From the NCBI GenBank assembly GCA_963921935.1, contig OY998175.1, forward strand, positions 148,729,309 to 148,793,308: a DNA stretch of 64,000 nt, given 5' to 3'. A program made the position numbers and the translations under genes. The stretch is from Galeruca laticollis. Taxonomy: Eukaryota > Arthropoda > Insecta > Coleoptera > Chrysomelidae. The notes beneath the pieces were generated by a model, which was given only the letters and a program-made list of their open reading frames with translations, searched no databases and was not told the DNA's origin. This document shows positions 8,960 to 21,249 of the stretch, piece after piece (the first letter of the stretch is position 1; each line of letters starts with the position of its first letter).

Positions 8960-9950
8960 GTTAGTATCTGCTAACCCTGTGGTGTGTGTGTCTCTGATAT
9001 GGCTCTGATACAGCTAGAGATGTGAAATTTGATGAAATACGACAACGGTAACGACAACCTACTTTAAAGAGGTAAGTTTGATACAATTAAATAATATAGA
9101 TGAATGGGGAAAATTGTGCAATGAGTGGAACAAATTCATGATCAGAACAAAAATGAAAATGGTACTTCAATAAACATTTTAAAGTTTAAAATAATAATAT
9201 GTAACATGTCTAAGTATTTAATTAGAAATAATGAGTATAAAAAGTTCATCTTCATTTAGGGACTTTGATTCTGTTGCTTTCTAATGTGTTTGTCGAACTA
9301 GTTGTAGATACTTAGATTCATGGTTATCTTGGCCATTCTCGTTAATTATTGTTTGTAGAAATCTACGAAATCAACATATGTATAATGCTACATTAGGTTA
9401 AATCTGTCTTAATGATTGTAAATTTTATGAGATTTCGTTAAACGGCGCCAAATTTCGGAAATAATTATAAAACCGTTGAATACTTTGTGTATAACACTAG
9501 ATAGAATTAGTTTTGTCTAATATCGGTGTATTTGTCAGAATCATTGTAGATACTTGGAATACCAGTCATTTATCAATTATTGTTCGTAGATATCTACAAA
9601 ATCAACATATGTATAATGCTATAGTAGTGGTCACATCAGAGACGCATCAGAGGCGTTTCAGAGACACATCAGAGACATATCAGAACGTATAGCGGTGGTG
9701 CTTGTCTGGTATCTCTGTGGTGTATGCCTGCTAACCCTGTTTGATGAAATACGACAACGACTCCACTTTATTCGACAACACTGACACTCAAAGTATCTGA
9801 CTATCACTAAATGGAGGAATTTTATCCCAATGATAGAATGCACAACAACGATAACGACAAGAAAATTGTGAAATATGTGGAACAAATTCATGATCAGAAC
9901 AAAAATGAAAATAGTACTTCAATATCACACACACACACACACACACAAAT
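8960..9950. repeat. Diverged tandem duplication, about 730-bp period, with (AC)n
   Basis: Blocks recur in order. CTGCTAACCCTGT is at about 8967 and 9728. GAAATACGACAACG is at about 9032 and 9744. GAACAAATTCATGATCAGAA is at about 9127 and 9880. An inner repeat, AATCAACATATGTATAATGC, lies at 9370 and 9601. The second copy ends in an (AC)n microsatellite at 9926-9948. Local AGAGACACATC repeats lie at 9637-9680. No coding function is seen. Confidence 0.7.
9926..9948. repeat. (AC)n microsatellite
   Basis: Twenty-three bases of CA repeat at the end of the second copy of the 730-bp duplication. Confidence 0.85.
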
Positions 9951-10439
9951 GTACTGCATTTATCATTTATTGCAGATATATCCTTTGATTTCCAATTTTA
10001 GTTCTTATGAGAGTAAAATAAGGGACCCTGAACGTTTGTCTAATTATGTATCCCAATAACTGGTTTGCATGCATTGCAATATTTTTTAATATGTTTAGCA
10101 AAAGATGGTGAACTTTCGTAAGTGACGTCCAAATATTTTACTTCAATTCAACGTTTTAGGAGGGTCTTAGCTATAGATTCGATGTTCAAAAATCATGGGA
10201 TATCTGGAACGTATCACACACAGTAAGAATAAATCATTTTTCCCATCAAATATATTGTGTTCATTAAACTCCAATCATAAATACTATCTGGACTTCTTTT
10301 TAAACCATATTGTAATTTTTAAAAACAGTACCTTGCAAATGGTGTTGCAAAAGTACATAATTTACTACTATTTTCTGTTAACCTAATTTGATAAAATGTT
10401 CTTGCAGCATCCAATATACTAAAAAATTTCGTCTAAGAG

Positions 10440-10620
10440 GGTTTCACACACCAAAAATGATATTCTTTCTAATTGGTCAGATCCAAACTTATTAGTAGAC
10501 AGATTAAAACAACTACATCCGAATGATGATGAATTTCATAAAATATTTGTAGAGCTTAGCCTAGCAAACATTATTGAATGGACAAAACATAAAGAAGATC
10601 TCAAACACCTGGGCGAGTGA
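10440..10620 (+). pseudogene. Short open fragment, transposon-associated motif
   Basis: An open stretch without ATG reads NDILSNWSDPNLLVDRLKQL and ELSLANIIEWTKHKEDL, then a stop. The pattern W.DPN.LV.RL.L followed by an EL...II segment is one I associate with proteins that recur in insect transposon-rich regions. I cannot assign an element or function. Confidence 0.3.
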
Positions 10621-10725
10621 CTACTGTATAACTAAAAGTTTCGTAATATAATGAATCAATACGTAGAAACAGAATTTTTTTGTTGGAATCGCTTCGGAAT
10701 AAGGATTTGTTTGACAATATACTTA

Positions 10726-10916
10726 CAGTAGAAACGGTGAAGCTCTTCCGTCACGTGACTTAGTTGACGATATTATTCAACACATACTATGTTGGTACTG
10801 TCTTCTTCTATTAACAGAAAAAGAGCGAAACTCAATACAAGCGTTTGTCATATTGTTTTAATTAAGATGCATATGGTTGATGTCGTATAAGTCACGTGAT
10901 GGAAGTGTTTCTACTG
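10726..10916. mobile_element. Tc1/mariner-type MITE with TA duplication
   Basis: The ends CAGTAGAAAC and GTTTCTACTG are inverted repeats that continue, with a small gap, into TCACGTGACT and AGTCACGTGA further in. The element is 191 bp and flanked by TA on both sides (10724-10725, 10917-10918). It is non-coding. Each arm carries a CACGTG E-box-like palindrome. Confidence 0.75.
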
Positions 10917-11169
10917 TAGGTAGTTTTATAATACCGACGTACTTTTCTGTAGTACATAAACTAGAATTATTTGTTATTCCCATATTAATTTCACACATTT
11001 TAACATTTTAAGATGCTAGCATGTATCTCCGTAATTAATGATTGTATTTTCCCCACAATATAATGAAAAAATGTGCCTTGTATATAAATTAGCGTTTGGA
11101 AGATTTAGAAATGTAGCAATTTCTTTATCCAAATTACCGATATTATTTATACCGATATTTTGTTGTACA

Positions 11170-11373
11170 CATTTTCCACTATCAGAAGCTCAACAATTTA
11201 CCAAATATATTAAATCGTTACTTGCTGACATGCATACTGTATATCCTGCCCTTACCGATAGATCCCTCAGAAATCGATTTACAAGAATCACAAAAAAAAT
11301 CAAGCAGGCTCTTAATATAGATAATACGGATAATGAAAGTCTGACATCACAATCATCAGTGGGCAATGACTAA
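11170..11373 (+). pseudogene. I-like LINE ORF1 (gag-like), C-terminal end
   Basis: The frame reads LSEAQQFTKYIKSLLADMH and RSLRNRFTRITKKIKQALNI, then an acidic serine-rich end before the stop. It matches the end of ORF1 in the longer copy at 55330-55599 (RSLKNRLTRLQKKIKHQLN). The upstream in-frame sequence from 11038 is unrelated, marking a truncation near 11170. Confidence 0.7.
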
Positions 11374-11429
11374 TGTCTGACAGTTCTCTCATCACACAAA
11401 CTTCATACTAAACATTTAATCTTATACAA

Positions 11430-12239
11430 TGTAACTGCGACGAGCTCTATCCCCGTCATGAACGTATACAACAATTAGTGTCCGATACCCAAGCTGATAT
11501 TGTCTGTCTCCAGGAAACGAAATTTAAGGAAAGCCACAAACGGGAATTAAAAAACTGTGTCGGTTACCATTATCTTAGATTCAACTTTCTTAGAGCTAGC
11601 GGTGGAACTACAATATTTGTTTCTTGTGATCTTTATTCCGTAAATGTACCATTAGTTACTCCAATAGAAGCTGTCGCTGCCACAGTTTGGGCCCCCCAAA
11701 AAATTACAATTTGTAGAATTTACATGCCTCAAACTTACAACCTTAGTGAATCCGATCTTGCTGATGTAGTAAGGCAATTGAAACCTCCATACATCCTAGT
11801 TGGCGACTTTAATGCACACAATGTCATTTGGGGATCAAAACAAACTTTTGGAAGGGGGAAAATAGTTGAAAATTTCCTAAATCACAATAATGTTTGTTTA
11901 CTGAACTCAGGTGCAGAAACGCACTTAAATATTGCTACAGGAAATCTATCTTCTATTGATCTTAGTCTTTGTGACCCTAAAACTACACCGTCACTTTCCT
12001 GGAAAACACTTGACAGTCTTTATGATAGCAATCATTTTGCAATCCTTATCTCTGACAAATCAAAAACCACATTAAACTATAAAACAAGATGAACAATTTG
12101 TAATGCTGGTTGGAATTCATTTAAAGAATTCACTGAATATTAAATATCACAGCTACAATTTCCTGAAAATATCGAGGAATCGGTTACAGCATTTAGTAAC
12201 TGTATAATCCAAGGAGCAGAAATATACATTGGAAAATCT
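11430..12239 (+). pseudogene. I-like LINE ORF2, AP-type endonuclease
   Basis: This is an apurinic-type endonuclease, the enzyme that nicks the genomic target. It contains ADIVCLQETKF (catalytic Glu), YILVGDFNAHNVIWGS (the GDFNAH motif) and LYDSNHFAILIS, where the usual SDH is SNH, probably lost. The main open frame is 11478-12092. A stop there (KTR*) is followed in the same frame by GWNSFKEFTEY and IIQGAEIYIGKS up to the MITE insertion. After the MITE the frame resumes PASRKLVPWWNDSCATAV (12895 on). Nonfunctional. Confidence 0.8.
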
Positions 12240-12242
12240 TTA

Positions 12243-12891
12243 ATAGAGAGTTTTTAAGCCTACTAATATAACGGAGATTTTAGGTGTAGTTATGGTTAAC
12301 TTTATCCACAATAACGATTACATTGAACAAGAAAAGAAGGTATTTTAAGCCATTTAAAAAAATAACGTATTCTGTTTAACAGTCACAATTATGACAACCC
12401 CACATGTTATTTAAATAGTAAATGGATCAATATTTTATAAATTTAACAATGGAAGAAGCTTTAGAAAATGCTATTGTTAGAAGGATCCTTACAGATTGAA
12501 TAATAATATGGATAATAATAATGAAGGTTAGGTTTTATGTTTGGCACAATAAATTCTTGATGTTGTCAGATTTTCGCAGAGAAAGTATGTAACATCTTTG
12601 TTGACAGTTGTATAAACTATATTGTCTTCTAAAACATAAAGAAATATTAGTTTCCTTTATATTGAAGGAATTAAGTAGGTTTTAACAATTGCATGTACCA
12701 AAATATATTAATTTTGACAACATTGAATTGGAAAAATAACCATAAGCATAAAAACCTTACGCGGTATTTCTCCGTAAATAACGAAGTCCGTTATCGTTAT
12801 TAAAGTTAAGGTCACCAAGTTTTCATTCTGCGCATTCTCAGAATAACGATAACCATACCTACGTGACAAAATAAAGGGCTTAAAAACTCTA
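12243..12891. mobile_element. PIF/Harbinger-type MITE, TTA target duplication
   Basis: The terminal inverted repeat AGAGTTTTTAAGCC occurs at 12247-12260 and inverted at 12877-12890. TTA stands on both sides (12240-12242 and 12892-12894). Removing the 649 bp and one TTA restores the host LINE frame precisely (GKSL joined to PASRKLVPWWN), which proves the insertion boundaries. A 3-bp TWA duplication is the rule for PIF/Harbinger. It has no coding capacity. Confidence 0.85.
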
Positions 12892-13020
12892 TTACCAGCA
12901 TCCCGAAAACTCGTTCCTTGGTGGAATGACTCTTGCGCAACTGCAGTCCAGGAATGTAAAACAGCATTAAATAAATACAAGAAGACCAGAAATACAGAAA
13001 ATTATATATTATGTATAACT

Positions 13021-14151
13021 TTTAGATGTGGATGGCTGGTTTACATCTGTAAATAAATATATTTTTTATTAATACAAAACAACTTATTATTACCTCCAAT
13101 ATCAACAAACTTTTTTCTTCGAAATTTCTGTGAGTCGGTGTGTCACTACCTAAAAGAAAAATAGTTGAATAAATAGATGGTATGCGTTTTGAGCAGGTAC
13201 AATTGAAAGGAAGATACAAAGTTAATTAAAAGGTCACTACATATTAATTTTAAATTATGTACATATTGACTTCAAGTATGTATTAACTTACTTACCTTGC
13301 AAAAATAAAGCTTGAATGGATGTTCACTTGACTAACTTCGACTATATCGTCTTGGGTAAAGTGTATCTTTGGCAATACCGATACTCATATATTTTTTATG
13401 ACTTTGAACACTTCATGAAACATATCCAATTCATTTTTTGGGTTTGAAAAGTGATGCTGGGCTATTGATTATATCTGAACATCCTGTGACACAACATATA
13501 TTCTTCTTTAGTGGTAACGTCATGTTATGATACACTTTTAACAATATCAAGTTCATGAAAAATACAGTAAAATTATGAAATCAAAGCTAATGCCAAGGTA
13601 CCTTTGACTGTTATTATTTGTCACTTATTAGCTGGTTTTGCAGGTCACTGTAATCTGTATAGCGATACTAGCGCCATCCCTTGACCGGCCACGGGTTATT
13701 TATTCCTATTTGGTATATTCAAGTTTTTTTACAAAGTGGGGGTATACTGTGATTTTTTTAGGCTTTAAGGCATAGCCCATGTAGCCAGACACTAAGTAGG
13801 TAAAATGTTCGAATGATCATGTAAAATTGATCTAAACATGTAAACCTGCAGACAGATTTTATAATTAAATGTGACAATGAGTTGATGCCTATTATGGCTA
13901 TCTATCAACAATATCCCAGAAAATAAATATTTTTCCCTAACACAAAGGATTAAGTTACAAAGGTCACTCTCTTCTCGCCCAGGGGTCTGTCAGGGCATTT
14001 TTTAAAACAAATACAAGGTAGACCACGGTAAGTAAGGTAAATAATACAGTAGAGTAGACATTTGGGAATGCAAGATTATCTAATGACTACAATTTAATAT
14101 TTGTCTCGGTAACAAAACTAATAAGGCAGTCGTATATGTATTTTTTATTTA
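13021..14151. other. Intron 5 segment, nothing recognised
   Basis: About 1.1 kb of AT-rich DNA between two LINEs. No motif-bearing ORF, tandem array or inverted repeat was found by eye. Confidence 0.5.
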
Positions 14152-14257
14152 GTGTTTTTAAATGAAACACTAATATGAGCATATTCCACGAAGTAAGGGT
14201 CGAGACAGTCAATATTTTTTATTTGTCGATAATAGATACAAAATATTGTAAGGAGTT

Positions 14258-17200
14258 TCAACTTTTAAATTTAGGAGTTTTAACTTTTAAATTTAGGAGT
14301 TTTTGTATCAATTTTTCAGTTTGATTTTTGTATCCATTGCAATTGAAAAATATGTGGTCTAAGTCGGACGTGACATTGCAAGTAGTACATAGGTCTATCC
14401 AAGATATTGATTTTGCGTAAATGTGCAGGATAGCTGGCATGTCCAAACTTCATACGACTGATGGTGGTTATGTATTTCCTTGGGCGCTGATTATCTTCGA
14501 ACCAGCATCGTTTTTCGATTTTTGGTACTAGCTGTGTGTAGCGAGTAGGTTTAGAGTTACAATATTCCCTGTATCGTTTATTCCAGTTTATGTACATTTT
14601 AGTTCTGGTTAGGTTAATGCCTTCGTCCAATGTTAGCCAGCAGGTCGTTTCTTCGCCTGTTATTATGCTCCTTTTTGCCAGTTTGTCCACTTTTTCATTA
14701 TATACAATTCCGGTATGGGCTTTGACCCATACAAAAAATATTCGTTGATTTTCATTGAGTTCTGCCAGATTTATTTTAATTTTTGTTATATATGGGTTAT
14801 TATACTTTGAATTTATTTCTAAGTGCGATTTTAAACTATTTAGGACAGCAAGTGAATCGGTAAAAATTAAAGATTTTTCGATATTGTTTTGAATTGTATA
14901 TTCTATTGCTTTTAATATAGCTATAGATTCTGCACTGAAAATGGATGTGTGTTTTTCTAGTTGGTAACAGTGTTATATCTGTTGGGGTATTACGAATCCG
15001 GTACCGGTCCCTTGATTATATTTTGAAGCATCAGTGTATATTGGTGTGTAGTTTTGATATGTACTTGTGATTTCTTTGACTACTGCATTGTTTAGAGCTG
15101 TAAATTCTGAATATTCCGGGATTATTATTGTCACATCGTGTAGAAGTTTCATGAGATCCACAGAAATGCTGGTAGGATTGAAATCACTTGTGTTTCTATA
15201 AGCTTCACATAGAAGGGGTGAGCTTTTATGTTTCCAATATTTAGATGTCAGGTCATTAATGTTTAAAGCTATTACCATAGTCATAAATGGGGAATTTTTA
15301 GTTTTACATTTTAAGATGTTTTTCTCTGCTAACATTTGTCTCCGTAGTTCTAGGGGTGGTTCTAACGTTTCTGCTCGAAGTGGTTCGATGGGGGTTGACT
15401 TCATCGCTCCAATGCACAACTTAAAGCTTTATTTTGTAAGACATCCAGCTTCCGTAGCTCCTTCTTGCTTATGCAGCCATATAATGTGCACCCATAGTCT
15501 ATAATTGACCTTATGTATGCCTTGTAGAAAGTTAGAGCAGTTTGAGGGTTTGCACCCCACCATGTTTTCATTATAGATTTGAGAAAGTTTAGTCCTTTAC
15601 TTGCTTTTACTAGAATTTCCTCTATGTGTGTCTTAAATGTCAACTTTCTGTCTAGTGTAATACCAAGATATTTAAATTCGTTAACTAGAGGGAACTGAAT
15701 ATTTCCCAATGTTATTGTGGGGGTATTTAAGATGTTATGTCGAGTAAAAATCACACACTGTGATTTGTTAGGAGAAATATCCAATCCATGTTTCTCCAAA
15801 CAATTGAAGAGCTGCATTAAATAAAGTTAAGCACTGTTCATATCTTTTCGAATGTATGTAGATGGCAAAGTCGTCTGCATACTGGATAATATTAGCGTTG
15901 GGTGTAATCGTGTGAATGTTTATAGTGTAAATATTGAATAGTAATGGTGTTAATACAGAGCCTTGTGGTAGACCTCTGTTGGCTACTCGACTTTTTAACA
16001 GGGTTCCATTCTGTTGTCGAACTGTTAAGGATATATTTACATACAGTTTGCAAATGATATTTGCTATTTCTACAGGTACCTGCAGATCGATTAATTTTCC
16101 GTGTAATATTTGCCATTCTACACAGTCATAAGCGGATTTTATATCTAGGAATAATGTGATAAGATATTCGTGTTTTGCGAAACATGCTTGTACTTCAGAA
16201 CAATATGTGCCGCTGCGTCATAAGTTCCGTAGTTTTTTTTATATCCATTTTGAGTGGAAGGGAGGACATTTATATGATTTAACCACCATTCTAGACGATT
16301 TATTACTATTCTTTCGAAAAAATTTAAAACACAAGGTAGTAACGATATGGGCCGATAAGAGTCAGCATCCTCTGGATTTTTGCCATGTTTTAAAATAGGT
16401 ATGACTATAATATTTTTCCATTCAGTGATATTTTCGCCAGACAGCCAAATGTCGTTAAATATTTGTTTTAAAATTTGTTTGGCATTTAGAGGTAGATGGT
16501 GAAGCATAGGATATCGAATTTCATCGTAACCTGGAGATGTGTTTTTCCTATTTTGAAGTGCATAATCTATTTCCTTCAGGTTAATAGGTGTTGAAAAAAT
16601 GGAATGATTATTTTTGGACTGTTTGAGTGTCTCTAGATTGTGGCTGATGTCATCGAGTGGCATAGGTGGTGCAATTTTATCAAGGAAGTCCTCCTGCCAA
16701 GCAGTACTGTCATTTTTTTTTTCACACTACTCACTTTTCTTTGCATTCTTTTTGCTTGGCTCCAGAGCTCCGTCACAGATGTGTTTTTATTTCCGTCACA
16801 GATGTGTTTTTATTAAGTGCCATCTCCCCCAACTATCTTTGGCTTTGTCTTTTAATAGTTTTTTTACTCGTGCTATTTCTTGTTTGCATAGTGTGTAGTT
16901 CTCCACGGTACTTTGATTTTTATAATCCATTAATTTTTGTTTACGTTGAGTGATTGCGGCGTCGCATTCAGGGTCCCACCAAGGAGGTAAATTTTTTTTA
17001 TTTTTGTGTTTGAAGGGTTTGTTAACCGGGATTGCCACGTCGGCAGCCATATTAATTCCTTGGATAAGAAGATCATATTTTTCTTCAGTATTATGCATTA
17101 TTCGGCAGTTTTGGGTAAAAAAAGTATCAGCTGCGTCCTGGTATAATTTCCAGTTGGCTTTACGCAAGTTCCATTTAGTTTTTGGGAGATAATCTTCATC

Positions 17201-17890
17201 AAAGTGAATGTTTTTGTTTACTTCTATTATAGTAGGGAAATGATCTGATCCCATAACGTCCGCAAGCGTGTACCATCGGCAGTTAAGAGCCAGATCAGGC
17301 GTGGAGAGCGTGAGATCTATTGCAGATTGATTGTTATTATTAGTAAATCGCGTGGGTTGCCCAGTATTTAAAATTACAATATCACTATCGTCCAAAGCTT
17401 CTTTGATTTGTTTACCTTTGGGGTTATTTTTGTAAGAGCCCCAAAACTCGTGATGTGCGTTGAAATCTCCACCTATTCTACTGTTTGAATCCAGTAAGCC
17501 AATCACATTCTGCCAGTCAGTGTAATTTGTGTTTATATCTGGTGGGCAATAAAGTGAAAAACAGTTGAAATTTGCATCGTTAGAGTTTAATATTTGAATA
17601 CCGTAAATTAAGATTCCAGGTACGAAATTTTGTTGAATATTGATTTCTTTAAAAAAGTAAATATTTTTAATTAAGATTGCAACACCTGCATATCCATCAT
17701 CCCTGTCCCTTCGGATTATATCATAACCCCTAAACGAAATTTGTCTGCTGGGTTTAAACCATGTCTCAGATATAAGTGCTATGTCTATATCATTTTCATC
17801 CAAACATTTCACCAAACTTAATTTATTTGAAACTGCAGATTTAGCGTTCCATTGCAAAATTTTAAAGTTACTTTTGACCTTATTAGCCAT
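14258..17890 (-). pseudogene. LINE ORF2: endonuclease, reverse transcriptase, RNase H
   Basis: From ATG 17890 the endonuclease spans 364 codons (ILQWNAKSAVSNKLSL, LISETWF, GGDFNAHHEFWGS, SAIDLTLSTP, MGSDHFPTIIEV), with all landmark catalytic residues. The reverse transcriptase (16663-15401) has SYRPISLLPCVLNFFERI, LDIKSAYDCVEW, GLPQGSVLTPLLFNIY and QYADDFAIYI. RNase H (15060-14640) has YTDASK, AESIAI, FTDSLAVLNSL and KVDKLAK, the D-E-D-D set. The C-terminal CTTCNVTSDLDHIFFNC is a zinc motif. Frameshifts lie near 16800, 16150-15890, 14970 and 14440. A 22-bp tandem duplication (16770-16814) and a 24-bp one at the C-terminus (14253-14300) add to the damage. Confidence 0.88.
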
Positions 17891-19241
17891 TATAATAAAT
17901 GTTGCTTATTTTGTTTTTTACAATTGTTGGATTTATTTTTTTTAATTCATCGAATGAGCTTACATCATCTAGTACACTTTGAAAGACATTAAACAATAAT
18001 TTTACAATTTCATTTGCATTCTGTTCATATGTTGATTTATAAAAAGGAGGGAGGGGACGTTCGGGCCCGAATGTGAAAGGAAACATGGGTTCTTCTGGTA
18101 TAGGGGAGGAAACGTTTTTTCTTTTGTTGGGTGGTATTGGTTCAGGGTGTAGTTGAGAATGGAATGGCATTGCTCTGGTTTGGTTGGAAGTGGTTGGTTG
18201 AATGGGTATATTAGTTCTGTATGTATTACCAGGATTTCTGTTTGTTTTTTTATGTTAGTGGTGGAAAGGATTCGATGTTTTCCGTGTCTAATACCAGATA
18301 CTTGTTATTTGTAATTATATTTGCGTAGGAATTTTTGATACCAGTTTTTCTTCTAAAAAAGTTAAATTTTGTTCTGCCATGTGTTTTCTTATTTTATGTT
18401 GCTCAACAAATTTAGGGCATACTTTGGAAATTGATTTATGTTTATCGCTTTTGCAGTGTAGACAAAAACTGTCTTGTGGATCCCTACAACTGTGCTCGTT
18501 TTCTTTTTCTTTAGAGCAATTAATGCAAAGTGTTTTTGTACTTCGACAATTTTTTTCAACATGACCACGTTCTAAACATTTAAAGCATTATATGACTTTG
18601 TGTACATATGGTTCGACTGCACATGCTACGCTATTGATGAAAACATGACTGGGTAGCATGTTCCCCTCAAATGTTAATAGGACCATTTGCCGAGATACAA
18701 AAACAGATTCGCTATCTATGTCTATTTTTCTTTTGAATCTATTGACTTCGGTTATTGTTACAGGGGAAATTATGTTTTCAAAAAGATAATCGTCTTTGAA
18801 TATTGTGTCAACATTTCTTATTATTCCCTTTCGTTACAACAAGTTATTAGGTATAAATACTGTTAACTGTTCCTCAATTAATCTTTCATCAGTTATTAAT
18901 CTATTCGCGTCTTTTATAGTTTTCAATTCTATTCTTACTCTATTTTTACCTACACTTGCTATGCTGATGATGTTTGGGATTTTTAGTTTCTTATGTAAAA
19001 TGTGGCCTACCTTCATTGGGTGCATTTTACCTATTCCTTCCTCTTCCCTGTTTGTTTTTTCGATGAATACATATACCTTGTCAGAGTAGAGATGAGCTTT
19101 CTGGATATTGAATAATTTCTTTGTTCGCTCCTTTTCCATGTTTTTTTCATTTCCAGGATTATCCGAGTTGTTTGTTTTATTTCCATCCAATTCCATTTCA
19201 TTTGAATATCCCCCTCCTTCAGGGGGATCGTTTTTACTCAT
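17883..19241 (-). pseudogene. LINE ORF1: gag-like nucleic-acid-binding protein with CCHC knuckles
   Basis: The start ATG is at 19241 (MSKNDPPEGGGYSNEMELDG). The first 135 codons contain an RRM-like segment (KVGHILHKKLKIPNI, GKNRVRIELKTIKDANRLI). A frameshift near 18840 follows, then an interrupted frame with a stop just before CFKCLERGHVEKNC, then CINCSKEKENEHSC and CLHCKSDKHKSISKVC, a run of retroviral-type zinc knuckles that bind element RNA. The last 95 codons (18170-17883) are proline-rich. The stop TAA at 17885-17883 overlaps the ORF2 start. Confidence 0.8.
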
Positions 19242-19250
19242 TTTAATTTA

Positions 19251-20329
19251 GTTGTTTGTATTTTCACCAATTTTTTGGTTTTTTCGCAACTCTATTAATA
19301 GTCAATTAATAAGTATAGTTTTTACACTAACCGGTTTGTTTACAACAAATATCTATTGATACGCACTTGCTGAAAGACCGATTCGAACTGGTATACTGTG
19401 ATAATTAGCTCGATTTACACTTATTGTCTAAAAACCTGTGAACACACTGACATCCCCTCTCTAAACGCAAATATACGTGGAGCGCTAGAAAATAAGCCGT
19501 ACCCATTTGGACCCCAAGGGCGGTCCCAGGTTAAATTCCAGCCATTTTCATTAGGAGATGATTATATATACAGGGTGTTTTTAATTGACTATAATTTTGG
19601 TCATGGTATATAAATACTAAATAACTTAAAATGGAATTAGAACAGACAATGTTCATGGTCTTTGAGAAAAAATCTACCTGTTTTCTGTTCGACAGGAGTA
19701 GACCATATTTTGATATCTCTATTGAAAACGGAATTGGATTAGGGAAATTTCAAGGTAAAGTGAATTAACTTCTATGTGTGTTTACAAATGCCAATTTGAC
19801 AAATTGGGAAAAAAGCAGTGATTCTGACGATCGTTCAAGTTTTTCCGATGAAAGAACTTATTAATTTAACGTTTTGTTTATAGGCAACTTTTTTTACACA
19901 AATTGCCTCTGACAAATTAGAAAAAAGTACGTAACATCATTCTGATTTGGATAATTGAACATTTTTTAATCCAAATATTTAAGTTTCTTTCAGATATTGG
20001 GAGAGGATACTCTAAAAAGTTTTTAAGTCTCTTTTCAAGTTGCAGTGTTGACCAATATTGTGGATGATAGTAATTTTTTAATAGCGGGTAGTTACCAAGT
20101 AGTTCAAGGAAAAATAAAAAAAATAAACAAAAAATATTTATTCTCCAAAAATTTCAACAAAATCCAGCAGGCATAAAAATAAAATGAAAATACTAAAAAT
20201 TCTTGACAGTTGTTGAACTCATTTCTCGAAGAGTTGCACAGACTATTTTTACTCGGTCTGATTTCGACAGTTGCAACAGTTGACATCTAAGAATTTGAAC
20301 CATAAAATAAACGGTATTAAAGACTAAAA
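19251..20329. other. Intron 5 segment, mostly unassigned
   Basis: Includes the 5' flank of the minus-strand LINE and, at 19570-19581, TACAGGGTGTTT, a motif that recurs near 8538 and 23042 and resembles ends of insect DNA transposons. At 20266-20308 lies a block (GTTGCAACAGTTGACATC, AAGAATTTGAACC) repeated at 21390-21436. No coding segment is recognised. Confidence 0.4.
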
Positions 20330-21080
20330 CTAACTTTTCCGCATCTGTGAGATACCCAGAATAATATTCTATCATAAAAAATTGTCACTTGTACGCTTCG
20401 GAGGACGTATCGTGCTAACAACCCGAAATTTCTCCAAAACTAACCAAAAATGCAGTATTTCTGGTGAGCTAACAATCAATGAGGCCCATTTATAAGACGT
20501 CCTGAACAATATTCAATCATAAAATGGGTCACTTGTATACATGTTGGAGTCTGTATCGTGCAAACAAACTGAAAATTCTCCAAAAATTACAAAAATTTGG
20601 TACCTCAAGTACCAAAGCACTCGTTGTACTGGCTTTAATGAGCTGAATATCAATAGGGTCCATCTTTGAGACGCCCTGTATAATATCCAATCATAAAATT
20701 GGTCACTTGTATATACTCCGGAGGCTGTATCGTTCTAACAGACTGAAATTTCTCCAAAAATGTCGTACTTAGAGTACTATAGCACCTGTTGTACTGGTTG
20801 TGGTAAGCTGAAAATCAATAGGGTTCATCTGTGAGATGTTCTGAATAATATTCAATAATAAAATTGGTGACTTTTTGCACCCCAGAAACTGTATCGTGCT
20901 AACAAACTGGAAATTCTCAAAAAATTACAAAAATGTCGTACTTCAAGTACCATAGCACCCGTTGTACTGGCTATTGTGAGCTGAAAATCAATAGGGTTCA
21001 TCTGTGAGATGTCCTGAACAATATTCAATCATAAAATTGGTGACTTCTTGCATTTCGGAGGCTGTATCGAGCTAACAAGA
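20330..21080. repeat. Tandem array, about 170-bp unit, about 4.5 copies
   Basis: Units are anchored by TTCAATCATAAAA-type blocks at about 20368, 20514, 20686, 20853 and 21026, giving periods of 146, 172, 167 and 173 bp. Each unit also carries CTGTATCGTGCTAACAA, AAATTTCTCCAAAA, GTACTTCAAGTACCATAGCA, GTTGTACTGG and AATCAATAGGGTTCATCTGT. The copies are 75-90 percent alike by eye. Unit ends include GACGCCCTGTATA, the inverse of the TACAGGGTGT-type end seen at 19570. Confidence 0.85.
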
Positions 21081-21249
21081 CATGTAACAAAAGTGGCCGA
21101 CGACATACACACAGGATTTTTTTTTTAAAAAACCGTTTTTTCGTGTTGTTCTTGGAGAAAAACGTAAAAAAAATTTTTCAAAATTTCAACTTTTTTCTGG
21201 GTAAACCAATACTTTTATCGCATATTAGATAGGTTGGGCGGAAAAGTAA

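Larger units (their letters stand above)
11170..13020 (+). mobile_element. I-like LINE copy, 5'-truncated, interrupted by a MITE
   Basis: This is a second, diverged relative of the LINE at 53939-59399. It holds the last 60 or so codons of ORF1 (to 11373), then the endonuclease part of ORF2 (11430-12239 and 12895-13000), after which similarity stops. The reverse-transcriptase region is absent. The element is interrupted at 12243-12891 by a 649-bp MITE. Confidence 0.85.
14152..19250 (-). mobile_element. Nearly full-length I/R1-superfamily LINE with RNase H
   Basis: A minus-strand non-LTR retrotransposon of about 5.1 kb. ORF1 with three zinc knuckles (19241-17883) overlaps ORF2 (17890-14258) by the 8 bases ATGGCTAA. 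ORF2 has the order endonuclease, reverse transcriptase, RNase H, zinc tail. RNase H places it outside Jockey/CR1. The 3' UTR continues to about 14152. The end (TCTCGACCC, TTACTTCGTGGAAT, CATTTAAAAACACTA) recurs as a 137-bp insertion at 62052-62188, which defines the 3' terminus. Multiple frameshifts and stops make it dead. The 5' end is somewhere upstream of 19241. Confidence 0.88.

Noticed and set aside
9811..10059. An 82-codon protein
   Set aside because: It spans the (AC)n microsatellite and a diverged duplication; the other copy at about 9090 does not keep the frame.
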